NCBI GenBank assembly: GCA_013399875.1
Contig: VXAZ01006882.1
Coordinates: forward strand, 124,001 to 188,000
Length of the DNA stretch: 64,000 nucleotides
Direction: 5' to 3'
Origin: Gymnorhina tibicen
Taxonomy: Eukaryota; Chordata; Aves; Passeriformes; Artamidae
In this document: piece by piece, positions 50,868 to 64,000 of the stretch
Layout of the letters: each line of letters begins with the position of its first letter
Numbering within the stretch: the first letter of the stretch is position 1
Notes under the pieces: generated by a model
Databases searched by the model: none
What the model saw: the letters and a program-made list of their open reading frames with translations, nothing else
Told to the model about the DNA's origin: nothing
Translations under genes and position numbers: made by a program

Positions 50868-53800
50868 TGCTAAGAGCTCATACAGTATTTGTTAAAGAAA
50901 CAATTGACTATTAACACCAACTATTTTATTTTCCTCTCCACTACAGCAGTATGTGAAGTGCACATCCTTTTCCAAGTACCAGCAGCTTCAAAGGCTTTTT
51001 TTTGGTAAGTATCTCCCAATCTAGCAACTTTCCATGAAAGCAAGACAGATCAGCTCCCCCCTGTATTTAGCAGGCCAGCACTCAGAAAGACAACACTATC
51101 TTAAAGATATTTTATACCACTGACTGCAAGTCAATCTAAATTATGTAGTCTACATACATTCAGTCATCCAATAAAGGTCAAATTAGCGACCTGTCTTTCT
51201 CTAAATTAAATAAAAGAATGCTAAAGCTTGATCCACGCTGTGACGATTAGAAACAGGACATTCCACAGAGTCATGTGGTGCTTTTATGGCTCCTTAACTC
51301 TGTTGAGAGCCTGCATGATCTGAGAACATTCACCCAGTCAGGTATGGCCAGCTGGCTGCTGCCCCACTCCACTCCAAGCCCAGAGACAGCTCCAGGGCAG
51401 AGGCCTCTTGAACTGAGATGCTTGAATCAGACTGTACCAAGACACTCTCAGGCTCTTGTTCACTGAGTGTCTTATCCTTCAACTTTGCTCATGTGTATAT
51501 TGGGAATGTTTTATTTTGATTAAATTGAGGATCCATTAAATGAATCTGTACGTGTCCCTATTATGTCTGCGGTGAACACGAAATCCAAACGCTCCACAGT
51601 TGAACACAGATGGACAAAAATCCAGATCTGCCCTTATGTCCAGCTAGTTTGGGATCATTCCATGGTTTTGTCCCAGCTGTGTGCTTTCCTTAAAAAATCA
51701 GGACATTTAATGCTTAGAAAAAAAGTTCTTTGGTGCAAGGCTTTTTTCATTGTTTATACAAAGTACAACTGATCCTGATGTGTAACTGAGGCCCCAGGCC
51801 CTGCTGTACTATAAATATTGAAAACAATCACCAGACCAAAGAAACTAGAGTCTTTGCACAAATGCTTCTTTTAAAATACGATCCAGTTGGACGGTGTCTT
51901 CCAATTCTGCCGGAAATAGTGTTTTACCTCCCACATTAACATAGCTCTTACAGGACAGATATATTTCTAATTTACTGCAAGAAATTGATTCTTCTACAGA
52001 GATGGTGTAAGAAATCTCTGTAGTACTTCTAGTAGCATGCAAGTTCAATGCAAGGAAAAAGTAATCAAGTGATAAATTAAGAAAAATAATTAATTGAAAC
52101 AAAATATCTTCCACAATTAAATTTTCTGTTTAGGTTTCAACACAAAAGTAATGGGAAAATCCAATATTTTTTCATTGATATATCAACAAAATAGTATCTC
52201 AAACAGTACCTCGTGTGGCAAGAACCTTAAAAATTAAACTAAGCAGACAATTTGTAAATATATTTTTTGTTTAGTCTGGAATACAAATTTTACACAGCAC
52301 ATACAACTCCTAAATTCTATCCAAACAAACTCAAGGGCAAAGTAGATTTTAAGAGTACATACCTAGAAATTTAGATATTATTTACTTCCAAAACTTGTGC
52401 AAAATATTTGGAAATTAATTTAAACATAGGAAGCATTAGCTCAGAATCAGCAGAAAAAAAGCAAAGCACATTATTAGTCAGAGCCACGTTTCATTACTTC
52501 TTCATCCTGCAATAAGGCTCCTTCATTCTTGTAAGACAGTGGTTAAAACATTAACTCCTGTAAAGCTGAAATGAGCTCAAATGCTGTATGTTTAGCAAAA
52601 ATTAGCAAAATCTACTAGTTCTGACAAGCAGTGCTTGCTATGGTTTTTGGAAACCCTCCAAAGTGTGTATCTTGAATAGCTAGTTGTGTTTAGGAGGGAG
52701 TTTCTGACGTGCAGTGCCACTGAGGAGCAAGCAAAGGGCACCAGATCCTAAAAACACGTAGATTTGTTCAGAGGCCATTTATATTCAAAGCTGCCTGAGA
52801 CCCCAGGCCACTACACTCAAGAGAAACAGTTAAAGGTCTTCTATGTTCACATCTCACGGTGAAGTGAGCAGATACTTGTTGGAGGTGAGTGCTGATCAGA
52901 CAAGTTTTGCTGATTTGTGAAATGATTGGACAGCACCAACATTTCCGGTGTTGAGCAAGATGAGAGAGCACACTAAAGCCACTGGCGATGGCTTGAAAGT
53001 CGTGCTCCCCAGTTTCTCTAATAAAATGCACAGCCTAGGACGACTACACATAAAGAACCAGCTTCCAACTTTGTTTGGCTGTAGCTTTCATTCTGCAAGT
53101 GAAGCTTTTCACTCACACTTCTGTAGTTTAAAGAACATTAAGGTTTTTACATGTTTCTTCCAGGAGGTACAATTGTTAAATACACAGGGAATCACTGTTT
53201 CCACACCAAGAGCCTGAATTATCCTCTGCAAAATAAGTTTGGGCTATTCTTTTCTGCTTTCTGCCTGAGCAGTCAAACTGTTCTCACTGCATCTCTACTT
53301 CTGGATATCGATTACATACGTGTAGTTACACCTAAATATGGAAAGTAAGGGTAGATCTACAGCCTCTCTTAAAAAAAAAAGGATACTTTACATAGCCAGC
53401 ATACCTGAAATACTGTGATCCAGAATCCCATTCATTTACCTTTTTTTGCACAAAGCTGAAGTAGCATCACCAAAGTCAGCCAAGTGACTTCTTAATACTA
53501 GCAACTGGTTTTCACTAATGTAAAGAACAGACCTCCAGCAAAGCTAAACCAGGAGAAACTGGTGTTCCTTTGATATTTCTGACACTGCTCTGAGAAGCAT
53601 AGAAATGCAGGAGAACAGAGTGAAATCAAGATCTGGTATTAATGAATATTTTGTTATTCACAATTTTGGAAACGTACTTCTAGAACTGATATTTCTTGAT
53701 TTAAAACTCTCCTGCATATACTCAGTAATTTAGTGAGCTCTTAATCTTTAATTGGGAAAGCTGAAGCAAACTTTCCTTAAGACCTCACTAAAACCCAGGT

Positions 53801-56800
53801 GTTCTGGATCTTCCCAATACAACTATAGTACGAGATAGAAAGTAAACAGTCTAATCCATGTATAAATATTTAATAAGGCACTTGAGTCTGCAGCAAAATG
53901 CAGCTAACTTAGTGTTCCCTCTTTAGAATGCAAACAGATTAGTTGCATGACAGTGTTAGTACAAACTTTCCTCAACTATAAACATTTGCTGATGTATTTC
54001 ACCAATAATGTAATGTATAGGAACAGAGGAAGGATTTACTCTGAAGACTGCATGTGGAAAAGGTCCAGTTTCGCAACCTCCTCTCTCCTGATGATGCCTT
54101 TTCCTGAAGCATCTCGAGAAGTTCCCTGTGCATCATTCTCCTTTCTACTGGCAAAGAGGAACATGAATCCAGTTAAAAATCAATGGCAGACACCAACAGA
54201 AGATGTTGTTGTGCTTCATTTATCCCCACACAAAAATCTCAGCCTGAAGCCACAACAATTATTTGCTAAAGACAATTCAGATGGTTCCAAGAGCAGCCAA
54301 AAATTTTGAGATATTAAAAATGTACTATTTCATCTTAGAAGGAACTTACAATTTCTGTGTTACTCTTCTTCAGAAAAGGACTACTGAAAGGTGAGTGGCA
54401 ATACATTTCCTCTCCCATTTCTTGTATTAATTCTACTCTTCAGTAAAATCAGACCATTTCTGTGTGGCCTTGTGATGAGATAGGATAAAAAGACAGTTGT
54501 TCTCTCAAAGCTTTTTTGCATACAAGTTTTTGTATGCCAAAACCAGTAATATATTAAAACCACAGTGGCCCCAGTGCTCCCGAATTAATCAAAGGCTGAA
54601 GAGAGGCCGCTTCTTCACAGGGGTTATTTCTATGGCTGATCTGTTGAGGGAATGGAAAAGTAGCTACAAATCCCATGAAAGCATAGGTCTCATAACTCTT
54701 CTGTTCACAGTTTACTTCACATCTATTTTCAGACCAACATTTCCACGCATAAAATTAGTATATGAGAAATCATTTAAACTCTTTGTTGAAGTGAATCAGC
54801 TTACGTTTAATAACATGATCACTTGCCCTTCAAAAAGCCAATTTTTCATTGTGTGTGCCCATGATTCAACTTAGATTCTAATGTGGCCAGAAATTGAAAT
54901 TATAGAGTTATCAGGAACTGCAGTTGCCCTTTTGCAAAGAGAATTTCCATCCTCAGAGTGCCAGGCTCTTCTCTGAGCTAAACTCCATCCATGTGCTCTG
55001 CCATTTTGAGTAGCAAACTTTTAAGACAGATCAACACTGTATTTTGAGCGTAGACCTGACTCCAAGTTGCAGCCTGTGCTTTGCTGGCACCCAGGCAGGC
55101 AGATGCAGGTGTTTGTGTAGCTGGAGGCGTTGGATAAGTTTGGGTGTACATGAAAGGAAAACTCCACACTCGCTCCCACGCAACTTGGAAAGGACAGCTC
55201 CACGTTCGCAGTCTGCACCACAGCACTCAACGTCCCTTGCAGTTCCACAGCACAGCCAGTGCGGGAAGCAGAAGCAGCTGCCCCTCTCTAAAGGACTGGA
55301 AATGCGAAGTGAAGGGAGCTGTGAGCTCCCTGCACCCCTGGGGAGCTGAGCACGGCCCTGAAAGTCACACACTCCTGCCTTGCGGAGCCTCTGGCCCACG
55401 CTCCTGCAGACGTGCACACAGCCCTGGGACAAACAGCTGAGACCAGCAATACGTGGAAATGGAAACAGTCACAGCAACATGAAACTGCTTTTCCAAAGTC
55501 ATTTTGCCAGGTCATCTAAGATTTCTATGGCCAGAGTCTGAAGCATTGAAAGCAATCCCTATTAACACAGCTGACTACCAAGACAGTAACCACAGCTGTA
55601 CTATTAACAATGTGAAAACCAGTCATTGCTTTCTTTGCAGTCTCTTAAAAATTATCAAACAGGGAAATTATCAAATTACTTTTAATTACAAAATTAAAAA
55701 TTATCAAATACTTTTTTGTGCTCATGTAATTATTAGGCAAAAGCCAGTTGTACCATATGCTTTTCACTATATAAGAAAAAAGTGATTTAAAAAATCCTAC
55801 AATTAGGACTTTAGACTTCAAGTCACATATTTTTAATCTATTAGGTAAGCCCAAAGTAGAAAGAGGAAATGTGAACCAAATGCTGAGTTTGTTAGTGAAG
55901 CATAAGCTAAAAAATATATATTTTTATGCCAGACGGTTCTTATCAGAGGTAAGTCAGTATTCCTCAATATTCTTTGTTTTTGTTTGTTACAGTTATCTGT
56001 TTCTATGTGCAGTTAGAACAGAGGAAATTTAATTAAGTGCAGATTTATTTAACAAGGATGTTATTTTTTTTAATGAAACACACTCCCACTTCAATTTCCC
56101 TTGTGCCAAGAGATGTATTTATTGAAAAAGTGTAAGATGGAAGAAAAAAATTATTTTTTTAAATACTGAAACATCATTAAAATGGGTACAACAAGCACCA
56201 AAGTTGCTGAGAAGTTGATAAGACATTTTATGAAATAACAATAAAAATCCCAAACCCATTTTGCAAGGGCAAGAAAACCACTGTTAAACACTTCCCATGA
56301 GGCACCGCAAGTGACAGTCTGGGAACAGGGCAGAATTGTGCTGCTTAGAGTAGAGGTCTGGAAAAGACCACATATCTGGAGGTTCCAAAGAAGACTATTG
56401 CACAAGATGGAAGGAGCATTCCATTTCTATACCCCTGAGGGACACACAGCTTGGTTTTTTTACCCAAACTATACTGTGATCCTGTAAAACAGGAAAAGTC
56501 CCAGTGTTCCTCCCTTCCTCCTACCCATTCCTGTTTGTCCGTGTGCTGAAGAGAAAATCTTCACCTCTTTAGAGTAATTGATCAGATCAAAAACTCAACA
56601 TTAGGAACTTGTGTGTGTTTCTAGCAGCCAGCTCACAGAACTGAAACCTCCTCGCAGGGTAACACCCTGCACTGGAACTCAGTAGAGAGGATGAAGTTCT
56701 GAAATGCGACCTTGCATGGTCCCAGGTGAGTATCATTTGCAAAATAAAGTCTTGGTTTTGCAGAGGAGATCCAGTTTACAGAAAAGCACTTCCTCCAGCT

Positions 56801-58616
56801 ACAGCGTCCTGCCAACACTATATGGAGCATTCACACAACTTCCCTAAATAAATGTGAAGAAAAATATGTCAGGAGGTACTTCCTTTGAAATTGCTTCCTT
56901 TACACAAATTTCACATAAAATTCACATAAATGGTTGGTTGCGCAGTCATTCTTAGAAGCCTGAAAGCAATTTGCTTTAAAGGTTTGAAAATTTAAACCCT
57001 GACTTTCTTATAGATGTTGGGAAACCGCACAATGATACCAGTGGAGCCCAGCTTTCGTCTTCAGTCCAGACTGGAGAGCTGATAATACTGATACACAATA
57101 CAACAAAAGTGTGACAGAGCCAAGGCCCTGCTTGTGGCAAATACTGTCTTAGCAAATGAAATAAACCTGAAGACGTCTAAATGTGGAACACCTGACACGT
57201 GATTCTGCAAGAAAAAATAATGCAGAATACAGCATCTACATTAACCCTGAGAAGAAAACCCTGACTACTTTTTGTTACCCAGTGTACAAAATACAGCCAC
57301 TGCAAGCAGAACTTCTATTCACCCAAATGTTCTCATGAGTTAATGCACATGCCAGCTGACAAAAGACAAGGGAATGGTTAAACTAGATTAGTTCAGGTTT
57401 TAGTCCTGATGTTAGAAAAACAAGTTTAATTACTTCACTGCTCCGGAAAAAATCTGGAGATAACACTTATGTCATTTATTGTTTCAAGAGAAAACATTCA
57501 ATCTCAGGAAAATTTCCTTTAAGGTCCCAGAAACACTGAACCGAGCCTGCAAGGAATCACTGGGTGTCCTATTGCTAGTTTTGTAATGCTTTTGGATTTA
57601 CAACTCAAGTACAGCTGGAGTTATACAGGGAATGACCACCTGCTGCCTTGATTTTGCATGCAGACTTTACTTCTTTATTTTGAATTTGCTGTGAGACAAG
57701 CTGGGCTATATTTCCACTGCTAAGGATATTCCAAAGGTTGACATCTTCCAAAAACATTTTGTCCCCTTAGGAAGATACGCCCTAATTAAAATGAGACAAG
57801 ACAACCTCTTCTGCTATCTTCGCTATCAAATGTCTCTAAGTTTGGAGAGAAAATGTATTCCAGAAGAAGTGATTAACTATTTTCAGAGGTCTCTTATTAA
57901 GTAGTACAGAAAGCTAACTTTTTAGAGTTTTATATCAAAATATTTTCTGTGAAGTCACCTACTTTCCTCTAAATACCGTTGAGTAAGCAACAGATTTCTT
58001 ACCTAAAACTTGAAGAAACATATAACTAATGTAATTCTCACAGAGTGAAAGCACTTTGGAGCATCTACTTTCTCCTACTGTATGTTTGTAACTGCTCTGC
58101 ACTGCAGTACTTCCCCCATCTCAGCTGGATCCTCAGTCATTAGTCATCACAATAAAAGAAACGAGACAACAACATCTTGTAGGTATTCAGAATACACAAC
58201 ACAGTATCAAGGGAAATGAAGCTACACAAAGAAGAAACAAAACTTGTTTAAAAATTTTCTAGAAAATACCTCTTACCTATTTCTCATATAAAAACATCCT
58301 GATTTACATCCCAGCTGTTCCTAGATAATTAATGATGCCAGGATAAGCAGTCCTCAATATATTTGGGAAGCGACGTTAACCAGTGTTTCCAGTGAGACTG
58401 CTGGTACGCCTGCACTGTGACCCCCAGCAAGGGCTGAGGGGAAGCATTCCTGCACCACTCCAAACCAGTGGGAGCCAGTGTGCTGTGCAGGACCCACGGA
58501 GTATCTGTCAGAGCATTCAGGCTACAACTTCTGCACTTTAGAGAGTGATATCATTGTTCATCAACCCAAACCGCCACCACTGCAGTTAGGACTTCAAGTT
58601 ACAAATAATAAAATCA

Positions 58617-58639
58617 CTACAAACAAACAAACAAACAAA

Positions 58640-58677
<38 letters not shown>
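58617..58677 (+). repeat. (CAAA)n plus poly(A) tract
   Basis: About five caaa units run into an uninterrupted A tract of about 37 bases, ending beside the N gap. An AATAAA hexamer lies at 58,607-58,612 just before it, so the tract could be the tail of a retroposed transcript; it could also be a simple repeat. Confidence 0.9.
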
Positions 58678-58678
<1 letters not shown>

Positions 58679-58690
58679 ACCAAACCACAA

Positions 58691-58710
58691 NNNNNNNNNN
58701 NNNNNNNNNN
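58691..58710. other. Assembly gap (20 N)
   Basis: Twenty N bases interrupt the long 5' intron immediately after an A-rich low-complexity tract; true gap length is unknown. Confidence 0.99.
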
Positions 58711-61700
58711 AAAACCCCAACCCATCCCACTTTACTGAACAGGATTATTTATGTATCTTGCAACTATCAGGGGATGGGATGCCCAGACCCAAAACGATTC
58801 TTTAGTTCTATGACCTACATTCACTAGCACAGAGGTAAAGTCTGAAAATTGCTGTATGTAGTGACTTCGCCTTCCAGAGCATGGGTTCTGCATGTGTACA
58901 CTCCAGGAGCTTACAGTTCTTTTTAACAAGATCTATTCCCTAAGTGTAGCAGTTGCAGCAAACCGCTATGGCAAGAATACCCTGGCTGATGCATTTCTTT
59001 TCTTTTTTTTCCCCCTCATTTAGAAATTTTTATTCTGTTTTTAGAACCTGACAGGAAATAGAAATATCCAGGCACACAAGTAGGCAGATGGTGCCAGTCT
59101 GGCAACAGAGATGGAAGCAGAACAAATTTGGTGTTCACAGGGATTTGCCACTCTGCTAAAACATATCACAGCTTCAGGAGCAGGTGAACAGAACACAGCT
59201 CAGCTATAAAGCAGAACAAGTTCTATACAGTTCCAGCAGAATATCATGGATGTGAACACAAATCTAAGAGATCTGTCTTAAGAGATAGAAGCTTTATAGA
59301 ACTTCAAAAAACAAAATATAGCGCAGAACTGCACCACCCTTAGTGCTAAGTACTAGGTACTAAAAAATTCTTCCTTTACCATACACTGAGAATTCAGCAC
59401 ATGCTGAGTCATTTTATTAGATAGCTTTCTTTGATCATTTAAAAGAAGTATCATCAATCTTTAAAAAAAGACAACCAGATGTTTCTTTTTAATAGTCCTT
59501 CAAAACTTGTGCACTATTTGCACTGTATTTATTATGGATCAAACCCAGAAATTTAAAAATTTTAACTTTTTTAAAGTTTATTGGCTTTGGCAACACTCAG
59601 CTGTTTAAAAAAGACCCCCAAAAAACCCCTTCTAAAAATCACCCATTATGAGCGAGGACATTTGCATCTATGCTACTTTTCAGACCACTAAAATGTTTCT
59701 ATTTCCAAAAGAAGTAGCTGGATGAGATAGCTGATAGAACTCATGGTATCCCATTCTTACTACGGCCACATCTTCCCTCCAAATTTGTTTTCTGTGTTGG
59801 CAAATCCACAGAAGGTCAAAGAGTATGTAATACGTCACCCATCAAATCAGGACAGTTGCAAAAAAATCCTTGTTCTGTCAATGGATTTATGACAGATTAG
59901 AGACCAACAGCTAAAACGTCTCTAATCAATTGTTCAAAAGGAGGAGACTGGCAAACACCTGAGTATTCCTCCTATTTTTGCAGAATAAGGTCAAGGGAAA
60001 GGTTATACAATTTACATTTACACCCAGTTTCTCAGCCAGACCGCTCTTATCCTACATGTTATTAATTCTTCTCTTATTCCCACTCTGCTCTGTTATTTGG
60101 ATGCTGCTTCATTTGTTAAAAAAAAAAAAAGAGGTGCCATCATTCCCTTTTATTCTTTTCTTTCATTTTCTTTACCATCAAGTGTTCAGAAAGTCAGCCC
60201 TAACCCTTTGCATGTTCCTCACTGACAAGGAGACAGCTTCTCCCCATTTGCACCCTCTATCACCAATGAACAAGTATAGTCTGTTCTGTTTCCTAAAATC
60301 TCCCATCTCCTATCCGGAAGAGCTACAATTCACACCAAAAATACTGCACATATTTCCCAGAAAACAGGTATTTACAGCTTAGCCTGAGAGACCTATGCAT
60401 CCAATTAATTGGCACTCCAGCCTCTTCTACCACTACAAACCTAGTTTTGCCTGGTTAGCCATGTTCATTGTGTGCTCCCTCTGGCTGCAGGCTCCATGAC
60501 TGGCGTACTTCCTGCCTATCTGTTGCCTAATTAAGTTTGCTTTGTGGTAATCCCTGCTGTCGGCTGTTTTCCTGGCTCATGAACTGGCTAACCTGACTGT
60601 CAGCCAAATCTCTTCCAACTGGGCCTTGCTCACAGATTGGTTCTGTGACCCCTTCTGTTTCTGAGGCTGACTTACCCAAGGGAAATCTTTGTCACACCTT
60701 TCACTTGCTGCCAGCGGAAACTCTTTAAAAAAGACTCTTGTTTCTGCAAAGGGCACCTCTTCTCATATTAAGAAGTTTTAAAAAATTAATTAGTACCAGG
60801 AATATTCTGAAACAATCACACTTAGAAGATGGGCAAGTTTTAGAATGGGGAGAGATGAAAGAGTCATGACAAAAATGAGGTATTTAAGAGAACTTAAACT
60901 GGACAAAAAGGCTACTACGACATACTCTAGGTGGTGAGTACTATACACACATTTTATAGAATGTGCTGGAAGAAAATGCCAATTGAATAATTTCAAGGCA
61001 GAATATAAGTCACCCCTTCTTGTTTATCAAATGCTTGGAGAGGAAAGTCTTGTGCCATTTCTCAGATGTAAGAGGGCATCAAAAATCTCTCTTCAACTGA
61101 GACACCACTGCAGGAGTAATTGCACAAAATTCTACAGCTTTTGTTACGCAAAAGCCCAACCAGCCAATTATATGTTTCAAAGATTCACGATAACAATTGT
61201 TTTTCTCGTCCTGGGCAGGACACTAGAGAGTTTATCTTCCTGCAGGAATTCTTAGTAATCTATCTGACTTCAAGGTAGAGTGGCTGACAGAAAACAATTT
61301 TAAGAATATTTACAATTCTTCTCCTATGAGAATAAATAAGTAAACAACATAATAAAAAGTTAATAAATGAATAAACAAGAGAAACTGAAAGGTTTATGCT
61401 AGTCCTGTTCTAAGGAGTTATGTGGCAAATAAAACATCACTCATCAAAGCCTCCATTCTATGGCCAAGAAAGACAACAATTTTTATGAAGAAAGAATTTG
61501 GATACATGTTTTTATTCTCCAGTACTTTGGAAGCTGAGGGGGTCAGTACTAGGAAACTCTTGCTGAACTCTCTGTTTTGTCCATATGGATCAAATCTGCA
61601 GCACAACTTATCACTTTTGGTCTTGGAGAAAGTGCCACAGATATAAAGTTAGAACAGTAGGTCGGTCGTGGCAAGGCTCCAAAGAGAGAGAGACAAGGCT

Positions 61701-64000
61701 AGTCTGGTTCTGTCTTCCCATCTGCCTACACACCTAAAACGAAGTCAGTGGGAGTGATGGCGCTGCCTTCAAGGGGAACAGCACGTTCCTCGTGCAGGTT
61801 AGCAGTGGTAGCCATGGCAGCTTGCACAAACAAGAGATGATACAGCTCCTATTCCCAGGGCAATGTGCCTGCACCCTCAGCTCACAGTGCCAGCAACAGA
61901 GCAGAGAATCATGAAGTATCTTTAGATGAAGAGGATTTAGCACAGTACAAGGCAGAGCGATCCGACTCTGTGCCAGCTGAGAACATGACTTTCAGGAGTC
62001 ATCTCAGCTTAAATCCATACCAAGCAGCACCTCACTTCTGAGAAGCTCCATTTGAGAAAACTAGAAACTTCAGGCTAGAAAGGAGAAACAAAAAGGACAT
62101 TCACTTGGTATAGTGAGACTCCACAACTTCTTAAACTAAGACCACTCACAGCATTATAGGATGCAACAAGGAGCTTTTTAAATGCTCCATTTGCTTCCAA
62201 AACAGTGCAAAGACTTTAAAATCCTGGGTTAACGCTCACATGAAGCACAATTACTTGAACAGTAACAAATAGTTCTTTGCTGGGCTTTTCCAAGCCATCT
62301 GGAAGTGCTCTATGGAGCACAGTTCGAGGGCCCGTGTTCTGGTTGATTTCAAAGGTCCCCACTGCAATTACAAAATCTGCTGCCCTTGCAGGCAGACTGA
62401 GAAACAGTTTCAGGTCACAGAGTCACCTCACCCACCCTGGTGACACAGAAATGCTATGGATCCTGGTTAGTTTTGAAAGCTGTGGAAACCTTCTTGACAG
62501 GATACGTTTCCTAGAATATATTTAGCCTCACTTAGTACACATGTCCTCTCAAACAAAACTGCAAAACAAATCACAGAGACAGGATTTGCTACCAGGGCCT
62601 CCTTGGTTACTTTGCTTGAACACAGTTGTTCACCATTACAGAATTCTACGATAAGATGGGGGCCTGTCCCCTCAAGAAGTCTTCCCAAAGAGATGATGTA
62701 AGACTGTACATATGAAGAGGTTTGGTCTTGATACCCATTGCATAAGGAACTGTTTCAAATGCAATGAGACCGGTTTTATTTATGCTGTTTTAGTATATGG
62801 TGTGGTTCTCATTAGAGAGCTAAGCTCAGTGTATTTAGGTTGGGTCAGCAGGACATGTACAATAATTGTTTAATGCTACATTTGGCAAAGTTTGTTTTAT
62901 TACTTGAAAAAAAAAACCCTTGGCAGTTGTTAAAAAAAGCAGCTGGCACGTAAGTTGTTTGACTTAACTATTACCTCATTTTCTTCCAAAATATTGCCAA
63001 AACTTCTTAATGACAATGAACAGATGGTCAACATTTTTCAATGCTATAGATAATCCTCTTCTCAAACCAAATGATGGCATTTTGTATGTTTAACCAGAAG
63101 GGAATTTGAACAAGAATTAGACATTATTTACATATATTCCATCTTTACAAAAATAACTAGATAACGATCCCAGTATTACTTGTACCTGTATCCATGGTTG
63201 ATGCATTTAGCACTGCTCACACCTTGGCATTGTCAGTTGGAAAGAAATGGCAATGGTATCTCACAGTCTGCTTTGATTTTAACTGGTCAACCTGCAGGCC
63301 ATGGGTATCGATATGGCAGCACTATGTCCCACAGTGCTTGTCAAGCCAGGGAGTAGGAAGCCACATAGAAACACAGAGAAGTTTGAACCAACAGCATTAA
63401 AGAATTTTGTCGCCAGCAAATATGTTTGTGCAAAGCATTTCTGCAAAAAAAATTCGTTTTGTTGAGTTGACACTTCCAATGAAATTGTGTTTCATCACGA
63501 AATCCCTAATTGTTCCAAACAGTGATTAACCAGCCAAAGCAGAATTCAGCAAACCTTATTAAAAATACAATTTATAGTTATTACAATTTCATAGCAAAGA
63601 AATGTCAGCCAATCTTCAACTAATTATCACAAGAGAGACACTTTGTATACCCAGTATTAAGTTGAGGGGATTCGTTGCAGACAAAAGTTAATCTAAGATC
63701 TTTTGCCAATGCGACATTAGTTTATGCTAGATAACAATTAGATTGATCATCCAAAGTTCTGATCTCAGGTTACGCTGTTCACTGCATGGATGTTGGGGAT
63801 CTGTCTATCTTTTCTTGCTTGTTTGATCTGTAGTAATTCTATCAAAAACTCTTTGATTGCCCAGAGATAATTTACACTACATTTATGTCATCATTTTAAC
63901 TTCAGAAAAACCGTGGAGAATCTCATGTATCACTGGGTACACTAACCCTTTATTCAGATAGCAACCACATTTTTGAGCAAATCTCTCAATCTTAGTCAAT

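Larger units (their letters stand above)
35820..64000 (-). other. COL4A6: Long 5' intron of COL4A6 (at least 28.2 kb, open at right edge)
   Basis: No coding exon could be recognised on the minus strand upstream of w1 through the right edge. I looked for the expected cysteine-rich 7S exon (pattern CGG-DCS-CQCFPEKGAR) and for a signal peptide and found neither. In humans the corresponding intron 2 is also very large. Contents: CR1 fragments, a CpG patch at 36.5-36.7 kb, (GGAA)n at 44.3 kb, an A-tract and N gap at 58.6-58.7 kb, and otherwise AT-rich unique DNA. A highly diverged exon 2 within it cannot be excluded. Confidence 0.75.

Noticed and set aside
55031..55432. Minus frame with CCGADCERGA as the missing COL4A6 7S exon
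   Set aside because: Spacing of cysteines differs, no CQCF/PEKGAR-like end and no phase-0 donor after it.

Overview
The window is vertebrate nuclear DNA, almost certainly from a bird or other sauropsid. It holds CR1-type LINE fragments, long AT-rich introns and short exons with canonical gt/ag boundaries. Essentially all of it is one gene on the minus strand: an internal part of COL4A6, the alpha6 chain of type IV (basement membrane) collagen. The gene runs from high to low coordinates. I resolved 34 consecutive coding exons between 35,819 (5'-most) and 159 (3'-most). They total 3,532 coding bases, or 1,177 codons plus the first base of a Gly codon, with compatible phases at every junction and no stop or frameshift. 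Identity as alpha6 rather than alpha1-alpha5 rests on chain-specific interruptions of the Gly-X-Y repeat, for example [49 protein letters not shown] and ITLPCI.PG.

Layout. At 1-16,300 the exons are dense and relatively long, and most split a glycine codon G|GN. From 16,300 to 35,819 the exons become shorter (36-150 bp) and, from 19,385 upward, all start with an intact GGN codon. From 35,820 to the right edge lies at least 28.2 kb of intron with no recognisable exon. It contains two adjacent CR1 fragments, a GC/CpG-rich patch with a CTCF-like motif (about 36.5-36.7 kb), a (GGAA)n microsatellite, an A-tract beside a 20-base N gap, and otherwise AT-rich unique sequence.

Outside the window. The signal peptide and the cysteine-rich start of the 7S domain (about the first 50 residues) must lie to the right of 64,000, or were missed in the long intron. 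The last part of the triple helix and the C-terminal NC1 domain must lie to the left of position 1. In vertebrates COL4A6 is normally head-to-head with COL4A5, which would place COL4A5 beyond the right edge on the plus strand.

No second protein-coding gene, RNA gene, CRISPR array or novel system was found. The more notable points are an Ala in a Gly position of the helix (exon w19), an exon w9 donor of poor consensus with a second gt 4 nt away, the intronic CpG/CTCF-like patch, a possible poly(A)-tailed retrocopy at the N gap, an ancient MIR/CORE-SINE-like relic and a perfect 11-bp hairpin. Exons are named w1 (5'-most) to w34 (3'-most). Comparisons with human chains are from memory, not from an alignment.
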